From positions 11,790,616 to 11,854,615 of the forward strand of contig NC_068338.1 in the NCBI RefSeq assembly GCF_014633365.1: a stretch of DNA of 64,000 bases, read 5' to 3'. The DNA is from Diospyros lotus (lineage: Eukaryota > Streptophyta > Magnoliopsida > Ericales > Ebenaceae). Made by a program: the position numbers and the translations under genes. Of the stretch, positions 57,506-64,000 are shown piece by piece; the stretch's first letter is position 1; every line of letters begins with the position of its first letter. Under the pieces are notes generated by a model. It ran no database searches. It had not been told where the DNA came from and was given only the letters and a program-made list of their open reading frames with translations.

Positions 57506-59494
57506 TGTAACCCCCCATTTTTCCAAATACACAACAACGTGAAATATTAGCAGACATCACCTATGGGCGTTATGGAAACCCTTACCAACAGAAGCGTTGG
57601 ATTGAACCTGAAAGCTTAACCAAAACTAAATAAATGGGGTTTCCATTGTATTTCCTTTATAAGTACAAGAAATACTCACCACCTCCAATACTCCAAAAGA
57701 CAACACATCACTGTAGGTACAACTGTAGGACACCCACACACACTTCTTATAACCTTGAGTATCCTAGCTGCTATTTATAATGCATCATTCGAAAACTTCC
57801 AAAATCCAACAAACAACTCTTACCATGTTCATAGTACATAGTAACCCCGACTTACACCCTCAATAGCATAAAAGATAAATCTAAGCCTTACATAATCCCT
57901 ATTTATACAACTGCGATACACAAGTCTCAAACAAATCCAAAGGTTACATAAGATCCATAGCACATGAATAACATGAAGTTAAACTAAACATCGGCCTCCT
58001 CGTAGCCTTTTCTCCTGCTTGTCTCCAGGGTACCTGGCATCCTAATATACCTGGGACGTTGAATGTCTCAGGGGTATGAAATATCCAAGTTAGATAATGA
58101 CATCTAAGTGAGTGCATCAAAGAAGGAAACCGCGCATGTAAATGAGTTATGCAAATGACATGAATCCGCCCTTGTGGTAGTGACGCTGAGGTGTTGTAAT
58201 CACCCTCGCTGATCCATCATGTTCTCACATCTTCATGACTTTTCACCAGTCTAACATGAGATCCTGACTTCAACTAGCCACACACACCAAGTGATGTATG
58301 ACAAGGAAAGAGAAAATGTTCGATTTAAAAGAAAGTCATGCTTATGCAAGTAATCATCCTTACTCGTGTGAAGAAAAAATGTTCGGTATGTAGCATAAGG
58401 ATGCAAGAAGCACTCACTTATTGGTTTGGATGCGTTAGGGCACTGTTCAAAGGGTTTGGGAATGGTTTTCTTCAAAAATTACACATTTTCGTAACTCAAG
58501 GTTAAAATATTTTTATATAGAGTCCTTGGGATAAAATAGAGGACCAATCCTGCAAAATTGTGGGCCAGGCAGGCCTCACACGGGCCCACACGCGCTAGGG
58601 GAAGAACCTCTACTCACCGCCCCTCCCGTTTTGACCGCTTGCTATTTTTCGACCCGTTATCCCTCGTTCGGACTCCGATTTGACCCCTATTTGAACCCAC
58701 GCGACCCTTATTCAATTCTTTATCGAATTACAGAAAGAAATTGGAATTACCTTGCTGTTTTGATGCTATTTTTCTCCTTTTACGGTGGCAGCCTAACTTT
58801 TTCGGCAAAGTGTTTTTCCACCTCGTTTCTTGGCAAAGTTTCTCCTCTCAAACTCACATCCCCTTTTCTCTTGTTTAATGGTAAGAATAACCCTTCCAAA
58901 GGCTTAATATTTATAGACATCCTCGACCAATCCGGGCGCGCCATGTGTCACTTGGATAAGATAGATAATCATTGCTTTCGTAGGATCGCGCCACGTGTCC
59001 CTAGATATTTGTGCCTTTTTATGCCCTTGCGACAAGTGTCCCTTGAGATATGAGCCACCACATGTTTAATTAGATTTTCAAGATTCCCCATCATTACATC
59101 CCACATGGTTAATTACATTTTCTACATTTTCCATCATTGCTCATGATTACATTTCCAACAATTAGTTAGCTGATTTGGATTCCCTAACTACTTAGTTACA
59201 AGATATTTTAGGTTTCTCTCAAATAACTCCTTAACCTAAAAAGTCCTTTGTACTTATAACACTTGAGCCTTAGAATACCTTAAACCTTTCAAAATCCCTT
59301 AAGATGATGATCTCTTGCTTTAGCCTCCACGATCCTTCGAAAATCCTTCATTTGCTCATCGGAAGTTCGCTTGGGAATCACACATGTGCCTACCGAATCT
59401 TTCAATTTCAAAGGAAATGTTTTATTTCCCCAAGTATTAGAACCTAATAATCCAAATATTATATCAATCTGAGTTGAAAATCTGGGATGTTACA
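57506..59494 (-). mobile_element. Solo LTR F (TGTAAC family)
   Basis: 1989 bp, plus-strand TGTAACCCCCC...GGGATGTTACA, with a perfect target duplication ACATT (57501-57505 and 59495-59499). A TATA-like CTATAAATATTAAG reads on the minus strand (about 58903-58916). The hairpin block is at 58050-58072. No internal region is present. Open frames across it are chance frames. Confidence 0.94.
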
Positions 59495-59499
59495 ACATT

Positions 59500-61072
59500 A
59501 TTATATCCATCTCATGGATTATGTCATGCGACTTACCATCCTTTATCATTTGTATCTCATACTAATCAAACGTTGTAACCCATGTGCCAATCCATAATTG
59601 TTTAATCATAACCCTCTTCTGAGAAATCTAAGGCTGAGAATCACTTTAAGAAATCCTTAATTAATAGTCTTTGTCACATACTCTTAACACTTATGAATAA
59701 GGCCTTCATCGGGAAATCTAAGGCTCATTCATATAATTAGATTGGAGAGGTATGAATAAAGATATGATCTTAAAATATGAAAACATATTTTATTACATTT
59801 GCAAGATTTACATTATTAGTTCCCATAATACAATAGATAGATGCCATCTAAATCTAGCATTAAGGTAGTAATACTAACATATGAAGTATTGAACACAAGG
59901 ATCTCTACTGTAGGGGTAGAAGTTTCAGCACATCATGTGTCCTCCGAAGCATCTGCCTTATCATCTCTGAGCCATTGTTGCTTATGGGAAGTCGAAATAT
60001 AAAAATGCCAGAGCTACAAGTGATAAAAAGACTTGAAATGATCTAAAGAGCTAAAATGATCCTAAGACTTGAAAAGTCACTCGCACGAAGAAGAGCTTCA
60101 AGAGAAAGAAGTGAAAGGAAGGCACGTACGAGATTTGTAGGGCAAGATACTTTTCTACCCGGGACTCTCGATGAAAAGAGTAGGGAGTAATTGATATGTC
60201 TTACAAACAACAAGTAATTTGGATATAGAGCAGATCTAAGTGACAAATTTTGGACACTTGGGGGAAAAACACACTTAAATGGGACGAAATCAATAATATA
60301 AGGCAAAATTAGCAAAGAAGAGATAATGAGCCGTTAAAGAACAAGCCATGACTGAGTGGGTACTCAATCATAGCTCATGGTAATGAGGACACTCCATTGG
60401 TCCAATGGTGAAGAACAACTACCCCAAAACAAAGCAATGATTGATTAAATTAAGCAAGGAAGGAACTAAGCAAATGGAGAACAAGACAATGACCGAGTGG
60501 CCCCCACTCGGTTAAGAAGAAAATCCCTTATTGAAAAGCAACTAGCAAAAACAAAGCCAATCAAGCAAAGGAAAAGCCAAGGAAGAAGCTCAACTCAGCT
60601 ATGACCCAGTGCCCACTCGGTCATGTCTCACCAAAGTAAGAAAAACCAAACTAATTGTTGGCAAAGCAATGACTGAGTGGCCACCACTTGATTATGATGA
60701 TTACGCCCCGAGTCACCCCTGAGAGCCTCTCTTGTAACCAACAGACCCTCCCGGGGCCTTTCTCAAGCCTTACTCGAGATGCTGCCTGGGATCCACAAGA
60801 ATATTCGGAGATTTCCCAAAATATGCCAAGAATATACCAAGAATATGCCAGAAATATGCTTAGAATATGCCACCTGAGAAACTCAGGATAGCCACAACAT
60901 GTCCTCATCTCCCTCCTCCATATAAATAGGAGGATCACCTCTTATTTCACGTATGTTCACTCTTCCACTTTGACTCCAATTCTTGCACTCAAGAACTTGA
61001 CAACTAACTTATGCATTGGGTTTATGCGGGGACCTCTACTCATACCCCTAATCGGTTGTTCGTCTTGATAGG
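59500..61072 (+). repeat. Gypsy-like LTR sequence with palindromic repeats
   Basis: No coding region. 59500-59950 is unassigned. From about 60340 the sequence has four palindromic copies built on GACYGAGTGG...CCACTCGGTC (60347-60373, 60488-60514, 60600-60625, 60669-60697). A TATA box CCATATAAATAGGAGG (60917-60932) and a leader-like stretch follow. This order (repeats, TATA, leader) suggests an LTR, interrupted by solo LTR G and continuing at 63309-63351. Borders are unknown. Confidence 0.5.
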
Positions 61073-63303
61073 TGTAACACCCCGATTTTTCTGACCGAGT
61101 GTGTCACTATGCTGGATCCCAAAATATACATAAATTCCTTTTTATCATGGCACATATCTTAAATCTCAAGTACCAAATTCCGAACAAAACCCCCCCAGCA
61201 TATCATAAAAATTGCGAAAGCGATAATCGAAACCTGATATGGTACAGAACTGAATTCACTTTTATTATATCATTAGAATCCGTACTATAGTACATCTTCA
61301 AATACTTCAATACATGGAGACTCATCATTAAGAGATAGCAACTAAATACCTCAATTATACATCGAGCCATACTTACATTTAACAAAACTAAACCTCAACG
61401 GAACATAGCTAAAACATGTTACACATGACAACAGATAACTTAATCTTCAACTATCTTCTTTCCCTTAGAGCTATTCGCCAAACCTAGAACGTTTGAATAT
61501 TCCAGGGACATAGTCTAATTAGAAGATGAACCTTCTAGTGAGAGCTCCAAAAATAGTTTATAACAATGCATGAACAGGTATAAAACGTATGAGAAAAACG
61601 AGGACTACCCCGAAGTGCCTCGAGAACATGTCAGCCTCCTCCAACGAGAGCTTTCTCAAAGGCGCATGCACAGCGCCTCTCGGGAGGTCCCTAATCATGT
61701 CACCTCGGCCCGACCTTATAGAACTCATGCAAACACCACATCCATTGTCTCTTAGACTCACGGTCTTCCCCACGAGAGCTTTCTCGATGGCGCATGCATA
61801 GCGCCTCTCGGGGGATATTCGACTTTTGCCCTCGAACAACAATAGATAGGTACAACAGTATGGCCACACAAATTTTATAAATGCAATAGTTGAAAACCAA
61901 CAACATATATTTTCCAAGAAATTACATTTCATATATGCAATATGATTTTACGTAAGAGAACAATATGATTTTGTGTACAAAAACGTTACACAAAGCACGT
62001 TTCATGCAATAGTAGTCTCATATAAGAGAACAAAAATAAGATTTGGAGTGTAGGAGTCTCACCTTGACTTAATTTCGGGATTCCACAAAATTTGTGCAAA
62101 TCCTCAAGTCTTCTGACCAAACTACTTCCTCACACGCCCTTAGGCGTTGAGCAAGTGCTTCTTCTTCTCTAGGAACAAAAGCCTTCTATCCACTAAGCTC
62201 GAAACACTCTCGTCTAGCACGAATTTATCACAACATAAAATGAGGAAACCCTTGGCCATGAGCACCCTATTTATAGGTTTGGAAACTTGGCCACCAAGTA
62301 AGTCACAATCATTTCAAATCTTTTCTAAATCTTCTAAAATATTCTCTAATCATTCCAAATCTTCTAAGATATTCTCTAATCATACCAAATCTTCTTAGAT
62401 TTTCTGCAATCATTCTTATCCGAATCAAATCTTATTCTTAAAATCATCATGAGGCTTAATCTTTATCTCTAAAGTCATCATGAACATTTATCTTATCTCT
62501 AAAGTCATCATGAGCCTTCATCTTATCTTTAACTTCATCATGAGCCTTCATCCTTATCTCTAAAATCATTTATGAGGCTTTTCTTGAATCTCCCAAATGC
62601 CCTTAGTAAAAAGATTTCAAGAATTACACTTTGGCTCAAACTTTTCAGGTAATTGCACTTAGACCCTTTTCAACTTGGTCCCTAGGTCAATTTTTAATTG
62701 CATTTTAGTCCCCGAAGAAATGACTAATTACGCTAATATCCTGGTTTTTAGGTAAATTACACTTTTACCCGAACTTTAAAAATTACGATTTTGCTCCTGG
62801 CTCAAAAACTAAACTTCTCTTTAAAGACTTTCATAACCCCTTGAAATATCCTAAAACATTCCCTTGAACATTCCGAAAAAACATCATTTTGACCTCCCTC
62901 TGTCAATTTCGAAAAACTGCATTTAGGCCCGAATCTTCCTTTTGGCTACAAACCTTTTTGTTTCTTTCAAAAACTATTGAAGGGTTGCTCTACATACCAA
63001 ATATGAACTTTCTCGGGGTTCTGTTGACTTCCCAGATGCCCCCTACGATAATTCGGTATTTCAGCCTATATCACAGTTACTTTCTTTAGCTGTATCGGGA
63101 ACTATTCCCGATTCAATTTCTTTCGGTGCCATAAATCATACCCCGAGATGCTTGATGATGTTACATCATTTTCCTTAAACATCTAGGCTCTAGGGCACTC
63201 CCTGCAGCTGATTCAGCAACTAATTGCCCATTAAAGCCCATTTTTCGGTATTTTAAACTACTTTAAAATACGTGGCAACCTTACGAAAATATGGGGTATT
63301 ACA
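61073..63303 (-). mobile_element. Solo LTR G (TGTAAC family)
   Basis: 2231 bp, plus-strand TGTAACACCCC...GGGGTATTACA, with a perfect target duplication ATAGG (61068-61072 and 63304-63308). TATA-like CTATAAATAGGG reads on the minus strand (about 62266-62277). The hairpin block is at 61483-61506. CTCGAGAACATGTC and GCGCCTCTCGGG words near 61620-61810 form a partly duplicated block. Confidence 0.94.
62300..62575 (-). repeat. Tandem repeats in the U3 of solo LTR G
   Basis: A unit of about 30 bp (AATCTTCTAAGATATTCTCT, AATCATACCA) occurs about three times at 62320-62410. A second unit (TCATCATGAGCCTTCATCTT, ATCTCTAAAG) occurs about four times at 62440-62570. In LTR orientation the arrays lie just upstream of the TATA motif. 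Confidence 0.8.
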
Positions 63304-63351
63304 ATAGGCCTCTCAGTCATCCAAGACCTCTCGGTCATTGGAGGGCACTCG

Positions 63352-64000
63352 CACTACAAGAAAAATAATTTTTAGCGACGAAATTTAGTGACGGAATTAT
63401 TTCGTCGCTAATTAGAGATGAATATAGATGAAATTTTCGTCGCTAATTTTTTAAATATTTTTTAATTTAAAGACAAAATTTGTGACGGAAAACCAGTCAT
63501 TAAATTTAGAGATGGAATTAGCGACGGAAATCTCGTCGTTAAAAAATAAAAAATATTAAATAAAAAAATTAAAATTTAGCGATGGGGTTCGTGGCTAAAA
63601 AATAAAAAAAAATAAAAAAAAAATAAAATTTAGTGACGGGGCCAACCCCATTGGTAAAAAATAAAAAAAATAAATAAAAAATTAAAATTTAGCTATGAGG
63701 CCAACTCTGTCGTTAAAAAATAAAAAATATAAATAAAAAATAAAAAATTAAATAAATAATTCAAATTTAGTGACGGGGTTGATCTCGTCACTAAAAAATA
63801 AAAAAAAATAAATAAAAAAATTAGAAATTAAAATAAAAAAATAAAATAAATAATTCAAATTTAGCAACAGGGTCAACTCCGTCGCTAAAAAATAAAAAAA
63901 TTAAATAAATAATTCAAATTTAGTGACGGGATCAACCTCGTCGCTAAGAAATAAAAAAAATTAAATAAAGAAATTAAAATTTAGTGATGGAGTGACCCGT
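63352..64000 (+). mobile_element. CACTA transposon terminus with subterminal repeats (partial)
   Basis: CACTACAAGAAAAATAA at 63352 is the canonical plant CACTA (En/Spm) terminal sequence, preceded by TCG as candidate 3-bp target duplication. Inside, repeated inverted units built on TTTAGYGACG...CGTCGCTAAA alternate with A-rich spacers to the window end, as expected for subterminal transposase-binding repeats. The transposase and the other end lie outside the window. Confidence 0.85.

Noticed and set aside
58631..59053. 140-codon open frame on the plus strand
   Set aside because: It lies antisense inside solo LTR F. No domain is visible and the frame is not kept in the other copies.

Overview
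The window looks like nuclear DNA of a flowering plant from a repeat-dense, pericentromere-like region. It is built almost entirely from nested, decayed LTR retrotransposons with plant-typical lineages (Tat with two RNase H domains, Athila with an env-like ORF, a chromodomain Ty3/gypsy element, SIRE-like copia LTRs) plus one end of a CACTA DNA transposon. I found no intact host gene, no rRNA or tRNA gene and no CRISPR array. The only host-gene candidate is a small spliced-looking remnant near 28.34-28.56 kb. No element is intact; every polyprotein carries stop codons.

Layout. 1-1627: AT-rich repeat. 1628-8886: Tat element 1 (+), 5' LTR, PBS and gag-PR-RT-RH-aRH-IN in one reading frame with 16 stops and no frameshift; a solo LTR (4163-5890, TSD CTTAA) sits in its protease. 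Its 3' end is lost at a junction with an inverted, internally deleted Tat element (8887-~10262, -). 10263-11467: fragment of the same solo-LTR family. 11468-13974: AT-rich, with a possible hAT-like element. 13975-28314: Athila element (-), two ~2.0 kb LTRs, PBS, PPT, gag, PR, RT-RH, IN and an env-like ORF. 28315-28904: possible host exon remnant. 28905-40322: Tat element 3 (+), split by a solo LTR (30953-35573, TSD GAAGA) that itself holds an inverted solo LTR (31705-33780), and by a copia-like solo LTR (36851-38967, TSD AGACA). 40326-43631: copia-like LTR/PBS remnants. 45087-54087: chromodomain Ty3/gypsy element (+) with both LTRs, gag deleted, and a solo LTR in its integrase tail (49994-51755, TSD GGATC). 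54088-57505: copia- and gypsy-like LTR remnants. 57506-59494 and 61073-63303: two more solo LTRs (TSDs ACATT and ATAGG) in LTR-like sequence. 63352-64000: CACTA terminus with subterminal repeats.

How it fits together. One LTR family (TGTAAC...GTTACA, 1.7-2.6 kb, TATA box inside) is present seven times and never with an internal region, so LTR-LTR recombination has been efficient here. Those solo LTRs share a hairpin block with the LTRs of the chromodomain element at 45-54 kb, which suggests that both belong to the same (Tekay/Del-like) clade. Premature stops in the polyproteins are nearly all compatible with C-to-T change at CAA, CAG and CGA codons, as expected for methylated, silenced repeats.

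The most interesting unexplained signals are: clusters of the palindrome ATTCGAAT, present both in the Athila U3 and in the pol/env spacer next to a TATA motif (possible internal promoter); the shared LTR hairpin; and tandem repeats placed just upstream of the TATA box in several LTR families.
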